From Gossypium raimondii (lineage: Eukaryota; Streptophyta; Magnoliopsida; Malvales; Malvaceae): 64,000 nt of DNA. The stretch spans positions 1,054,001-1,118,000 of the forward strand of contig NC_068569.1 in the NCBI RefSeq assembly GCF_025698545.1. Direction: 5' to 3'. The notes beneath the pieces are model-generated. The model was not told where the DNA came from and made no database searches. It was given only the letters and a program-made list of their open reading frames with translations. Made by a program: the position numbers and the translations under genes. Below are positions 32,620-44,658 of the stretch, piece after piece. Numbering within the stretch: position 1 is the stretch's first letter; each line of letters opens with the position of its first letter.

Positions 32620-33800
32620 TGCTCCCGGCTGGCCTGTTTAGCAAAGCCTACCGATCTTTTTGTGTTTTGTACCTGTAATGAAGTATCAAAAGTTTCATTC
32701 GAATCATCATTTTCAGAAACTCGTAAAACATTAAATTGCAAGCGAGGTCGTTTAAGTCCATCACTATGCGTTATTGGACTACTCGCTTCCTCATGGGCTA
32801 CCATTTCCTCGTCAAACCCATCTTAATGTTGATCTATTTCCCTAAGTTTTAATGGGCCTAGAGCAAAAGTAGACTTTCCTTTTATCTTTTACAAAAATAG
32901 AATCTTTTGGGATAGAACCCCAATTCTCGCCTTTATTCACTAAATTTGATTTCAGAATCCCCACATTCCTTTTTTCCTCTGTTGACTCTGTGTTGTCAAA
33001 AATAGAAGGTTTCCCCCCATCGTCTTCCACTACCCACTTTGTCTTCCATAACAGATTCTTCCTTGGTTGAGCACGTAGAGAAATATTCCATTTAAAGACA
33101 TATTCTGAGTGTGGCTGAATAGCTTTAATTGGGCAAAAACTTTCACCATGTCTTAATTTGCCACATAGAAAGCAAAATAGAGTCATTTTTTCCTACTCAA
33201 AATGAACATAAACCGATTCACCATTTTTCAGCGCAATCCTCTTCTTTCTGTTAAGAGGCTTTCTAACATCCACCCTCACTCTAATTCTCATGATGCATTT
33301 ATACCCCAGTTGAGTTGCAGTAGTGTCATACTCAATAAATTCCCTAATAAAATTTCCCAACTGATGAGCAACAGTATCTGCCATAAAACCAAGAGGGAGG
33401 TCATGTATTAGTAGCCAAAAATCCACCCAATGTAATTGAACAGTTAAAGGATCCTCTCCCGTATTCAGTCGATGTAGAATTAGTAAATGGGAATTAAAAT
33501 CTCATGGCCCATTCTTCATAACTCTCTCCACATCCACTTCATAATAAAACTGAAATAAATATCTCTCCCTTCCCAGATCTGAGATTGAAACACCCCCTAT
33601 TAGATGCCCAACACTTGCCAAAGTCGGTCGCATTGCTTGAAAATACACAACACTGGAAATAAGAAATACTCCCACTAAACAGTTCACATACGAAATCTAT
33701 TGATTAGTCTCTTCCACCTTCAGTTGAATGATTTCTTCCTCTTCATCATCCAATGAAAGACCTGCAATTAAGTCCTCTATTTTCTTCCTACAAAAAAGAC
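32620..33800 (-). pseudogene. LINE ORF1 (DUF4283 plus CCHC knuckle), broken
   Basis: The minus strand reads IEDLIAGLSLDDEEEEI near 33780, then GVSISDLGRERYLFQFYYEV, DFWLLIHDLPLGFMADTV, CIMRIRVRVDVRKPLNRKKR and the knuckle FCFLCGKLRHGESFC at about 33180. Stops interrupt it at several places. The layout matches ORF1 of the other LINE at 11189-12338. Confidence 0.82.
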
Positions 33801-33918
33801 AAACAGGTTACCCAAAATGGGAAATTAAATAAAATAAAAACAGAAAATAGTTCAGAAGAAAAAGCGCGTCAAAAGACAAAGAAAAAACGTGTCAAAAGAT
33901 AGAGAATCTCTACAATAT

Positions 33919-33935
33919 AAAATAGTGATAAACTT
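33919..33935. repeat. LINE target-site duplication, right copy
   Basis: AAAATAGTGATAAACTT, identical to 26069-26085. It fixes the 5' end of the LINE at 33918. Confidence 0.92.
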
Positions 33936-35310
33936 AAAATTATTTTTTCAAACTTTACTATATAAAAAGGCGAAGGAGTTTATGTTATAAGTTTCTCTAC
34001 TATAAATGATTACTTTCTATCTTTGTCACAAATCAATTTTTATAACGTGAATACATTAACAACTTAAGAACCTTGTAAATTGTAATATATATAATATATT
34101 AATATTTTATCCAGTGCAATTTACGGGTTAATTGTATGCATTAATTATAATACATAAAAAATAACTTTAAAAATCCTCTGATAAAGAGAAATAGGAAGGA
34201 ATTTTAGAGATTTATGAGAATAAAAAAATGAAATATAATTATTAGACAATTGATAGTGTACCACTTGATTGAAAAATTTGTGTCATTACATTTTAAGCTC
34301 TGGTGTCACCTCTTTAGGTAAAGTCAGCTTTTGACAAAAGCTATAAAAGGAGGGGTGGAATGGTGAGGACATTCCATTTTAAATGAGTGATCAAATCAAA
34401 TATATATGTGTGAAAATTGATTAGCCAATAATTTAACTGTGATTATATAAAGTAAAGGTCGTACGAAACATCTTTTTGAAAATATAAAAGCGTGAGAATA
34501 GATTCTTTTTATTTTTAAAATGTAGTAAATACAATTCCATACTTTTATATTACCGTTTGATGCAAAAATATTTATATATTTCTCAGATTGGGACTTCTTC
34601 ATATATCTAATCTATAACTTTTCTTTACTCTCATTTTCACCCCATCCCATGAGTATTTACAATAGCCAGGAAAATATATATATATATATATATATTCATG
34701 ATAATATTTTTAATTAAATTGATGTTTGATTAATTTATAACATCAATTTAAATTATAGTATATATATATGCTCTGTAGTTTTATCCCAGTAGTGGCTACC
34801 ATACTGAGATTTTCATTGATATGTATTTTGGATAACTTGCTATTTTATTGCTTTTATAAAATACATATTGCACATTTTGTGATCAACAACTTGCCTATAT
34901 AAAATATTGCAAATCAAAGGGACGGTCTTGTATTTAAATATTGATTTTATTTTATTTGAAATATATTAATAATGAAAATACATAAAATGATTTTTTAAAT
35001 CATCTCAATTAAATATTAAAAATATCAAATTTTGTTAACAATTTAAAGCAGCAAATGCTTAAAGTTTTATGTTAGACATCTCAATCAAGTTCTATCTTAA
35101 ATAGTTTGATTGTTTAAAAAATCATATTTTAAATCAAAATCAAAATTTAATTGTTTTATTAAAATAATTACTAATATAAAATAGTATAAAAGAAATGCCA
35201 ATGTGATTGAAAGATTGATATCTAACATTTAAAATTTAAATGTTTGTATAAAAAGTCTTAAATATAATATAAAACAACATACAATAATTTTTACTTTTAT
35301 GAATAATTTA
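33936..35310. other. AT-rich intergenic
   Basis: No gene is recognised. A (TA)n microsatellite lies at about 34675-34695. Confidence 0.5.
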
Positions 35311-35460
35311 GGGTGGGTTTGGATGGGCGGTGCGTTTACTTGTGATTAGTGTAAAAACAGCGGTGACGGTGAGATTAGATACTGTAGCAATACTGCAGCG
35401 TAAGTCAAAAAATAATCTAAACGCACTACACCGCACCCAATCGCTCATTCAAACTCACCC
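35311..35460. mobile_element. Tourist-like MITE, 150 bp
   Basis: The left end GGGTGGGTTTGGATGGGCG and the reverse complement of the right end, GGGTGAGTTTGAATGAGCG, form a 19-bp inverted repeat with four mismatches. It is flanked by TTA on both sides (35308-35310 and 35461-35463). It is short, non-coding and typical of PIF/Harbinger derivatives. Confidence 0.82.
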
Positions 35461-35463
35461 TTA

Positions 35464-37111
35464 GTAATAAAATAGTGAATAGGACAAATAGAACTGCAGG
35501 ATTCAATCTCGGAAAAAAGTAGAGATTGATGAAGTACAATATAATAAAAAAATCTATCAATAATAAGATTTATTTACAGCTTTATTAAATTCAAAGTTGA
35601 TTGATCTAACTTAAATTTATTTTCAACAAAAATAATATATTTATTTTAATTTTTCAATTGAATGAAGGGAATTTAATTAGATGTTGCATCAGTTAGCATG
35701 GGGATTGGGAGGGAGACAAGGTGGGCCAAGTCCCACGTGTCACAAGAAACAATGGGATTTAATGTGAGGGTGACAGAGACGGGTTAAAATCACCCACCTT
35801 GACTTGAGTCACCAAACTGCCTTACGTTGACAGGGAAGTTTTGTCTCTAGCATCCCAACGGTGCGACCACTCCACGCGGAGCTCTGTAATGGTGGGACCA
35901 CAATGGATTACATGGCAGGTGATTTAGCCACGTAGGCATACCCAGTTCACGTGGCATGTTCTTACTTTGCCCAACACCAAAACAACTCCGAAACTATTGC
36001 GTATAACACCTGCCCGACTTTCATCAGTTAAAAATCAAACTTAGGCTGAGTGTTTTTCTAAATACATTTAGACTTGTCCAGTATATATATATATTTTTGT
36101 CAAAATGATAATTCACAATAATTCATATTTATTTTTTGGACCAGAATAATTTATGTTTATTTAAATTCTAATAACATGTTATATCTTTACTAATGTTTTT
36201 TTTCTCCTTTGCCCATGCTATTATTCTTTTGATTCGACGTTTCTTGCTTGTCGGAATTCACAGCGTTCATAGTAGTTATGTTTCGTGTGAAGACCATTCA
36301 ATTAGATATTTTAATAAAATAAACACTTGCGTTTGGTCAAACTACTGTATTTGTTCAAAATTGTCATAGTTACTTGTATCTTAGTATTCTTTTTGAACCT
36401 TTCAAATTTAATTAATTATATTGGAATGTGTACATTAGCTTAAATTAAATGGAGTTAATTTCGGCTTCTTTTGTTTTGTCGGGCGTCACTAAAAGTAATA
36501 TAGAATAATTTCAATTTTTCAGTGGTCGTTCTGGGACAATTGACATGAAAAAAACAAGTAAATTGATTGAAATAATGGGGAATTGAACCATAATACATAG
36601 AGTAGAAATGAAATGGAAGGAAAGCAAAAGAGGAAGAGAATTGAGCCGACAAAACGACATCACATGTTTCAGGGACTCGTTGGAACATATTGGACCGCAT
36701 ATACATGTACATATTCAGATGTTATTGTTCCTTGTTCTTCCCAATGTTTTTTTTTTTTATGATACACTTCGTGGTCTCGTTTGCCACCGAACAAACAATT
36801 ATCCTTAATCCTCCTCAACTATTTTCATAATTATTTCCTACATCCACTAATCCAACATAAATGCTTCCTTCCTATCTTTTTACTCAACAAACAGTATGTT
36901 TGCACTAAAAATTTCTCTTGCCCGTACCTTTTAACTGTAAATTTCATGTAATTATCTTATAAGTTATTACTTTTTATTATCTTCATTCAAATATCCTCTC
37001 TCAGTTTTACTCCCCATTATTTTTGTATAATTATTCTCTTAGTAATTTCTTTTCAAAATCTAATATTATTACAACCATGGCAACTTTCATTGTTTCAACG
37101 TATTTTTCACT
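35464..37111. other. Intergenic with a cluster of promoter-type motifs
   Basis: Mostly AT-rich with no recognisable gene. The exception is 35690-35970, which is less AT-rich and holds two G-box/ABRE motifs and W-box cores (see the separate entry). Confidence 0.5.
35734..35955. promoter_or_regulatory. G-box/ABRE and W-box cluster without an obvious gene
   Basis: CACGTGTC at 35734-35741 and CACGTGGC at 35948-35955 are full G-box/ABRE motifs. CCACGTAGG lies just before the second. TTGACT at 35799 and a second TTGAC about 30 bp later are W-box cores. No ORF or exon that I recognise lies within 1.5 kb on either side, so the target, if any, is unknown. Confidence 0.35.
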
Positions 37112-37119
37112 TCCATCAC

Positions 37120-37278
37120 CAGTGGCGGAGCTAAGCCGCAGGCAGCTACCCGGCCCTTAAAATGAAAAATTTTTATTTGAGTTCTTTATATTTTATAAAA
37201 TTTTAAATTAGTAATGGTATAATTACATTTTGATCTTCTATTATTGTAGCCCAAAAATATTTTCTAACTCTGCCACTG
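37120..37278. mobile_element. hAT MITE, 159 bp
   Basis: It starts CAGTGGCGGAGCTAAG and ends TAACTCTGCCACTG. The target-site duplication is a perfect 8-bp TCCATCAC (37112-37119 and 37279-37286). CAGTGGCGGAGC is a well-known hAT terminal sequence. There is no coding capacity. Confidence 0.92.
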
Positions 37279-37286
37279 TCCATCAC

Positions 37287-39531
37287 CATTACTTGTCAAT
37301 GCACTTATTTTTCAATGTCTGCTCTAATCATCTTCTCTAGCATCTCTTGAGGGCACTATATTTTATTGATTTATAACTTTGAAGAAAAAAACCGTCTGCG
37401 CATCCCAAACTTAACCCATTTAATTTAATTCATCCGATGAAGAAGCTCGCTCATCGACAAACCATAATTGCAACTCAACCTCTTTTTCCTTTCGTCCAAA
37501 AAGACAACAAAAATTCAACGAATCCGTAGCTATTTGAAGACAGTGTCTCGTCATTCAAAAGCATTGCAACAAAAGCAATCTTTCTTCCATGTTTTAATTG
37601 AATTTATCAATCTCTCATGTCCCTATAATATATATGTATTGGTTTCTTGTTCCTCTCTACGCCTTCCCATACCTAATGTTTCCCCATGCATGATCACATG
37701 TTTTGTCCTACATTAATTCTCACATGGGGCGGCGTCACCCCCCCTGCCTAGCTACCCCTTATATGCGAGCCCATCTTTCTTGACCTTGTTACTCATACGG
37801 TGCGAGAGCTCCGAGGAAGGTTTGCCGATCAATACACTGACCACCGACACAATCCATTTGCTTTATACATGGCCTTTGTTGGAACACAATGACTTCCTTT
37901 TCGGTTTTGTAAAGAGAATTGAACTTCCAAATTTTGTTTCATTAGACTATAATATATGAACTATCGATTGATTTATATATTATTTTATGGGAAGAATTGC
38001 GATCGCATGCAAATTTACTTTATTTTCGTATAATTTGGGAGAAGATAATTGCATGGTCATATTCAGTTGATGATATTTTTCCTGCTTTTTTTACATTTCG
38101 TGTGTGAAAAAGGTTTGTTTGAATCATATCAAAAAAGAATGAAAGTGATATAATTTCCAAGGAGCCGACCATTTTCGACAATAATCCTCTACTGGGATCG
38201 ATGTTGTCTAAATTTTTGTCCAAGTCATATTTTGTTGTTATCCATTTGAAATGTAGTTTCAAACCTTCAATCGTATTAATGGAAAAATAAATATCCATTC
38301 AACTAGGCAAGTGGGCTATTTAGGGTTTCAATTAAGTTTTTTAAAAAGTGACGAGTATAGTTATAGGTAAGTGGGGTATTTAGGTTTTCACTTGATTTAT
38401 TTTTTATTTATATAACTAAAAATAACTACATAGAAATAAAAAAAAGATCAAATAATAATTTAAAATTAGGATAATGATAATATTTAATTTTTTTTGAAAG
38501 TTTCAGGTTTTCGAATCTTGATCTATATGCTCTTTTCTTTTACCCTTTTGCTCAAATGTACATATTCTCGAATCTTCATATAACTCCAACTATTTATCTT
38601 TTTCATATGAAACAACACCAGTTCTTACTCGCCAAAGCCAATCAATTGGTTTTCTTTATTATCAACCAATCATTGGCTTCTATTTATTAGTTCAAAGCGG
38701 TGAGGTTCGTGCCTTCTTATATTAGATGTCAGTTGAGAGACCTTGCCTAATACATGTTAAACCATATTTTCCTCAGGTGGAAAATCCACTTTTTTACCAT
38801 TAACTTTTTTCCCTTTTTTCGTCATCGTCAATCCAACTGACTATTAATCTTGCAGCGGTGTAATAATGTAGTTTTAGATTTGAAACATTCAAATAAATTA
38901 ATTATTATCATTGTTGTAAATTAAATTGTATTTGAATTATTATTTTATTTAATTTTTTTAACAATTTGAATTTTTATGTGCTCAACTTTGGGAAGGTATA
39001 ATGCCTAGGTGTGATATTGGGGGGAAACCATGTAATTGGAGAACGGAAGTCAGCTGGTTGTCGAAGAAAACTACTAGGAAAAGCCTAAAGGCTAAGCTAG
39101 GAAGATGCCTGACAATGATATAGTAAATTGGCAGATAGTAATAAGGGTTGAGATTTAGGAAAAGCCTAAATGCTAAGCTACGAAGATGCCTGACAATGAT
39201 TTTATTTCAAATTTCTAATAGTAATAAGGATCGAGTTTTAGGAAGACTAAAGCAAAGCGTTATACCAACCCTGCTGTATAGATCATATAGTATCCGCTTA
39301 CAGGAATGTGGAGATAGGAGTTTAGGTGGCCGCTTTTGACACTTATTTTTCTATTTTTAGGTTAAATTATTTTTTGTGTTTGAATTTTATTGAGTTAGGT
39401 TTTTAATTTCACAACTATTCTCACATTAGAGTTTGAATTTATTTTATCCAAGTTAAGCTCTTAACTTGACAATTGTTTTCACATTGGAGTCTAAATTTTT
39501 TTTTAAATCAGTATTTGATATTTTCTTGAAA
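37287..39531. other. Intergenic
   Basis: No gene is recognised. A tandem repeat lies at 39076-39200, and a degenerate repeat of the type also seen at 47460-47650 and 54140-54400 fills about 39370-39530, in inverted orientation. Confidence 0.5.
39076..39200. repeat. Direct repeat, about 82-bp period, two copies
   Basis: The phrase aggaaaagcctaaaggctaa with gatgcctgacaatga occurs at about 39076-39118 and again, slightly changed, at about 39158-39200. Confidence 0.7.
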
Positions 39532-39536
39532 ACCTT

Positions 39537-39948
39537 TGTAACACTCTTAACCCTTATCCGTGGCCAGAACAGGATTATAGAGCATTACCAAACTTTTCAG
39601 ATTCGAATACAAACATTTCATAACATTTGATATACATATTAGAAACCAATCATAAATCACTCATATTGTCTTTTGTATGAGCCCTCGAGGCCCAAAATGC
39701 GCATCAGAAATAAATCGGGACTAAACCGAAAACTCGGAGAATTTTTCCCAAAATTTCAAAATTTTTCTTAGGTGCAGGGACACACGCCCATGTGGCCAGG
39801 CCGTGTGGCTCACACGGCCAAGAGACATGCCCGTGTCTTAGGTCGTGTGGGCATTCGATGTGAGGCACACAGCCGTGTCCTAGCCCGTGTCCATGCCCGT
39901 GTAACCCTCTGACTTGGGACACACAACCAAGTCACATGCCTCACTAAA
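39537..39948 (-). repeat. Extra LTR 3'-end fragment at the left outer edge
   Basis: These 412 bp repeat the terminal part of the LTR (minus orientation). By eye they are more like the right-arm LTR end (47455 backward) than like the adjoining LTR at 39949. They contain the CACACGGCC-type repeats. The next LTR terminus begins at once at 39949. Confidence 0.8.
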
Positions 39949-42557
39949 TGTAACACCCCTAACCCTTAACCGTCACCGAAACAGGGTTACGGAGCATTAC
40001 CAAACTTTTCAGACCAATTACGAACATTTCATATCATTTAATACACATATAAAAAACCAATCACAATTCACTCACATTGTCCCTTATATGAGCCATCGAG
40101 GCCCAAAATATTCATTAGAAGCAAGTCGGGACTAAACCGAACACTCAGAGAATTTTTCTCAAAATTTCAAAATTTTACCTAGGTGCAAGGGACACACACC
40201 CGTGTCTTAGACCGTGTAACTCTTTGACTTAGATCACACAGCCAAGTCACACGCCCGTGTGCTAAATCGTGTGCAAAAAACCTGGGCATTGTGTTTCTAA
40301 ATTTTAAGATGCAGGGGACACAAGACTAGAACACACGCCTATGTACACACGGCTGAGACACACGCCCGTGTCTCTACCTATGTGGACGAAATTAGGTAAT
40401 TTTAAGGCCACTTTTCTCACCTTTTTTGTTATCAACCTATACACAACATTTCAATACATCAATGCATCCCAAACAAACAATTAACCTAAGCCAAAATCAT
40501 GTTTTAAGCATAACATAACATCACAAATACTCAATTACTTAAATTTACCTATTTAATCCATCTCATTGGTTTATCAAAATCTACTTCTATTTATATATAT
40601 ACAATCATATAACATTCATAACCATATTTTTAAGTACTTCATTTCCACACCAACCCTATACATGCCATATAAACCAAAATATACGTTGCAAAAGCTACCG
40701 GATTAAGCTGGATAGTGTGACTTGATGTGTTGATCCGATCTCCAGACCTTACGTTAATCTACAAGAACATTAAACAACACAAGTAAGCTTAATGAAGCTT
40801 AGTAAGTTCAATAGGTTAAACATAAATCTTACCCTACATATTATAACAAATCATTTAAGTAAATCATTCAATGTACATTTCCTGGAAATCACAACATTAA
40901 GTTTTTATACATTAATTTCATACATCACTTACAAACCCTTGCTGAATCGGAGAACGACTTATGGATATAAGTACATCATATTCAGAAGCCCGAAGGCTGC
41001 ACAGAAGCACATAAGTGCTAAACAGAAACCCGTAAGAGTTGAGCGAAAGCTCATAAGAGCTGAACAGAAACCCATAAGGGTTAAACTGAAGCTCAAAAGA
41101 GCTAAACGGAAACTCATTAGGGTTAAATAGAAACTCATATAAGTTAACAGAAGCTTGTGAGAGTTAAACGAAAAGTAAACACGAATGTTCGTAACAAATG
41201 TTAAACCTCGATTTACTTGGGTAATTTGCCGTCAATTCATCTTTTGCATTTACCATTAATTCATCCTTTAGCACGGAACGATTGTACTCAATCCTGCGTT
41301 CCACTCGTTTTGAACAATCAATTTAATTTCATAATTTAACAAAAAATTTATTTTCAACAATAAATATGAATAAATACATAATATAATTCATCAATTTAAT
41401 AAATAAATATTAAATTTTAACCATATGGGTTACCTAGATTAGTTTGTAAGATTTGTAGTAGTTGAACGACTATTTTGTTAATTTCCCTTTTTCACGATTT
41501 TCTATGGGCTCTTGATCTAAAATATAAAATTATCCCTCCATTAGCATATATTTCAGTTTCAATTCACTTCACAATTAATACCCTCAATTTTAAAAATTAC
41601 ACATTTACCCAACTTTTACAATTTTATAATTTAGTCCTTACTAATTAATCTATCAAATGAGCTAATTTTTCTCAATTGACAATTTATCTAAGTATTCTAG
41701 GCTATCTTATAGCCCTTGATTCATAAAATTTAATAGCAAACCCTAATTCTTTAATTCTTTACAATTTAGTCCTAAAATCAATATCATCAAATTCACTTTA
41801 TAAAATCATCATTCAACAAAATTAAAGCTCTAAATCCATGTTAATTCATCAAAAACATTCAGTATTCATCAATGGTAACTTTCAAAATTATCAATAAAAT
41901 AAAAACTAATGATTTAGGTAGTTAGACCTAATTGTAAAAGTCTTAAAAACACAAAAATTTAAAGAAAAGAGTAAGAATTGAACTCACAAGAGCTCTCCTA
42001 GGGCTTTTTTGGCTAAAATTTGTGAAGAAATTGCTAGAAACTCTTTTATTTGTTAGTTTATTTGTTTAATTTTTACAAAATTTCCCATTGTGCCCTTATT
42101 TCACCTAATTCCGTGATTTTTCTCTACTTATGCCGCCTCGGCCATCTCTTGTGTTGCAATTTACCCTTTTAGTCCTCCCTTATTTATCACTTAAGCGATT
42201 TAATCACTATTTCTTTAATTAGCAAATTTTGCACCTTTTTCAATTTAGTCATTTTTAATTAATTAACTATCGAAACGTTAAAATTTTCTAACAAAAATTT
42301 ATTAATACCTTAATGACACTCCGTAAATATTTTAAAAAATATTTATGGCTCGACTTATAAAATCGAGATCTCGATACCTCATTTTCTAAACCATTTAACC
42401 TAATAAATTCTTATAAAACACAAATTACTAATTCAAAAATTTTCATAAAATCACATTTCACTCGTCAATACTAAATAATAAAATTTACAAGCTTACTCGT
42501 CGGATTTGGTGGTCTTGAACCACTATTTCTGACACCATTAGAAATCAGGTTGTTACA
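39949..42557 (-). repeat. LTR of the left arm
   Basis: A 2609-bp LTR on the minus strand, with outer end TGTAACACCCCTAACCC and inner end CAGGTTGTTACA. It contains an array of about 21-bp units at 41010-41165 and CCGTGTG/CACACGG short repeats. Confidence 0.85.
41010..41165. repeat. Array of about 21-bp units inside the left LTR
   Basis: Units of the form ttaaacngaaactcataagng recur about seven times. The same array, reversed, is in the right LTR at 46035-46210. Confidence 0.75.
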
Positions 42558-42559
42558 AC

Positions 42560-42570
42560 TCCCCCCTTTA
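42560..42570 (-). other. Polypurine tract of the left arm
   Basis: On the minus strand TAAAGGGGGGA stands directly before the LTR (first TG at 42557). It mirrors AAAGGGGGGA at 44645-44654. Confidence 0.8.
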
Positions 42571-43640
42571 GGAAATTTCATCCTCGAAATTTGTTACCTA
42601 AGAATAGGTTCAGATATTGTGATCTCACTGATTCTACTGTTTCCCAGGTAACCTACTCTGAACCATGACGTTGCCACAATACTTTAACTAACGGTACTCG
42701 TTTATTCCGTAATTCTTTAACCTCTCGAGCTAAAATTCTTATCGGCTCTTCCGACTACGTCATGTTTGGTTGCAACTCGATTTCACTATGAGGAATCACA
42801 TGTGAAAGATCAAATCTGTACCATTTCAACATCGATACGTGAAACACATTATGAATCTTCTCAAGTTTAGAAAGCAAAGCTAATCTATAAGCTATCGGGC
42901 CGATTCTTTCTACAATCTTATACGGTCCGATAAATCTTGGACTTAACTTTCCTTTCCTACCGAATCGTAACGCTTTCTTCCATGGTGAGACTTTTAAGAA
43001 TACTTAATCTCCAACCACAAATTCTATATCTCTTATTTTCAAATCCGCATACGATTTCTAACGGTCAGAAGCTGCTTTCAAACTATCCCGAATAATTCAA
43101 ACTTTATCTTCAGTCTCTCGTATCAAGTCGACCCCTACTAGTTTGGATTCACTCAATTCAGACCAATATAATGGTGTCTTACATTTCCTCCTGTAAAGAG
43201 CTTAAAATGGTGCCATTTTTATACTAGATTGATAACTGTTGTTATATAAAAATTCAGCCAACGATAAATACCTTTCCCAGCTGCCACCAAACTCGAGTAT
43301 ACAACATCTCAACATATCTTCTAGAATCTGAATTACTTGTTATGATTGCCCGTCAGTCAGAGGATGAAACGTTGTGTTGTAATTTAGCTTTGTACCCAGA
43401 GCCTATTACAATTTACTCCAAAATCTCGATGTAAACCTCAGATCTCGATCTGAAATAATGGATATTGGAACCCCATATAACGTCACAATCTCTGCTATAT
43501 ACAATTTTGCTAGCTTCTCAAATGAAAAATCTGTTCTAACTAAGATAAAATGTGTCGACTTAGTCAATTTATCAAGAATCACCCAGATCGAATCTTTCTT
43601 TTTCGAAGTCACAGGTAATCTGGATACAATATCTATTGGT
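42571..43640 (-). pseudogene. Integrase C-terminal half, left arm
   Basis: Read on the minus strand from about 43640: [20 protein letters not shown], then [55 protein letters not shown] and a stop. The rest of the integrase core, the GPY/F region and the chromodomain-like tail follow in broken frames to 42571. These are Ty3/gypsy chromovirus integrase motifs. The catalytic D in SDRD is present, but the frame is interrupted. Confidence 0.85.
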
Positions 43641-44644
43641 AACAGACTAACTAAATCAGTACATTTCATTCCAATCAGAACAGACTTTTCGCTAGAGAAA
43701 TTAGCAGAATTATATATGTCTGAAATTGTGATGTTACACAGGGTTCCAACATTCATTATTTCATATCGAGATCCAAGATTTACATCGAGATTTTAGAGTA
43801 AATGGCAAGAGGCTCTAGGTAAAAAGCTAAATTTCAGCACAGCATTTCATCCTTAGACTAACAGGCAATCAGAACAAGTGATTCAGATTTTGGAAGATAT
43901 ATTGAGATGTTGTATACTCGAGTTTGGAGGTAGTTGGGAAAAGTATTTACCGTTGGCTGAATTTGCATATAACAACAGTTATCAATCAAGTATAAAGATG
44001 GCACCATTTGAAGCTCTTTATGGAAGAAAATGTAAGACACCATTGTATTGGTCTGAACTGAACAAATCGAAACTAGTACAAGTTGATTTGATCCGAGAGA
44101 CTGAGGATAAAGTTCGGACTATTCGGGATAGTTTGAAAGTTGCTTCTGATCGTCAGAAATCATATACTAATTTGAAAAAAAGAGATATAGAATTTGTTAT
44201 TGGTGATCGAGTATTCTTAAAAGTCTCTCCGTAGAATAAAGTATTATGGTTCAATAGGAAAGGGAAACTGAGTCCAAGATTTATTGGACCATATGAAATT
44301 ATCGAAAGAATAGGCCCCGTAGCTTACAAATTAGCTTTGCCTCCTAAACTTGAGAAATTTCATAATGTGTTCCACGTATCTATGTTGAGACGGTATAGAT
44401 CTGATCGTTCACACGTGATTCCACAAAGTTAGATTGAGCTACAGCCAAATATGATGTATTCGGAAGAACCGGTGAGAATTTTAGCTCGAGAGGTTAAAGA
44501 ATTGAGAAATAAACGAGTATCGTTAGTAAAAGTATTGTGGCGCCGTCATGGTTCGGAGGAGGCTACCTAGGAAATAGAAAAATCAATGAAATCACAATAT
44601 CCAAACCTATTTTCAGGTAACAAATTTCAAGGACGAAATTTTCT
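43640..44644 (+). pseudogene. Integrase C-terminal half, right arm
   Basis: Read on the plus strand: [49 protein letters not shown] and a stop. It then continues ILEDILRCCILEFGGSWEKY, LPLAEFAYNNSYQSSIKMAP, FEALYGRKCKTPLYWSELNK, and beyond a stop at 44232 [36 protein letters not shown] and REVKELRNKRVSLVKVLW. Several stops make it non-functional. This is the same protein segment as the left arm, in the opposite orientation. Confidence 0.87.
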
Positions 44645-44654
44645 AAAGGGGGGA
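44645..44654 (+). other. Polypurine tract of the right arm
   Basis: AAAGGGGGGA lies 4 bp before the TG that opens the right LTR at 44659. Confidence 0.8.
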
Positions 44655-44658
44655 TAGT

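Larger units (their letters stand above)
26086..33918 (-). mobile_element. Full-length L1-type LINE, split by a solo LTR
   Basis: The boundaries are set by the perfect 17-bp duplication. The minus-strand 3' end carries a short A-run (ttttttt at 26084-26090 on the plus strand). From 5' to 3' on the minus strand come a leader with two related copies of a GTCTTTTGACRCG-like unit, ORF1, then ORF2 with endonuclease, reverse transcriptase, a zinc-binding RT tail region and RNase H. It totals about 5.7 kb without the 2.15-kb LTR inserted at 28545-30692. Both ORFs contain stops and frameshifts, so it is dead. It belongs to the same broad group as the fragment at 11015-13075. Confidence 0.9.

Noticed and set aside
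38020..38298. ATG-started minus-strand frame of 92 codons
   Set aside because: No recognisable domain, an isolated position in AT-rich sequence, and no supporting signals. A chance frame is likely.
39704..39922. Gly/His-rich minus-strand frame
   Set aside because: It is a by-product of the CCGTGTG repeats in the LTR fragment.
40792..41130. Frame with RVERKLIRAEQKPIR-like repeats
   Set aside because: It is a translation of the 21-bp array inside an LTR.
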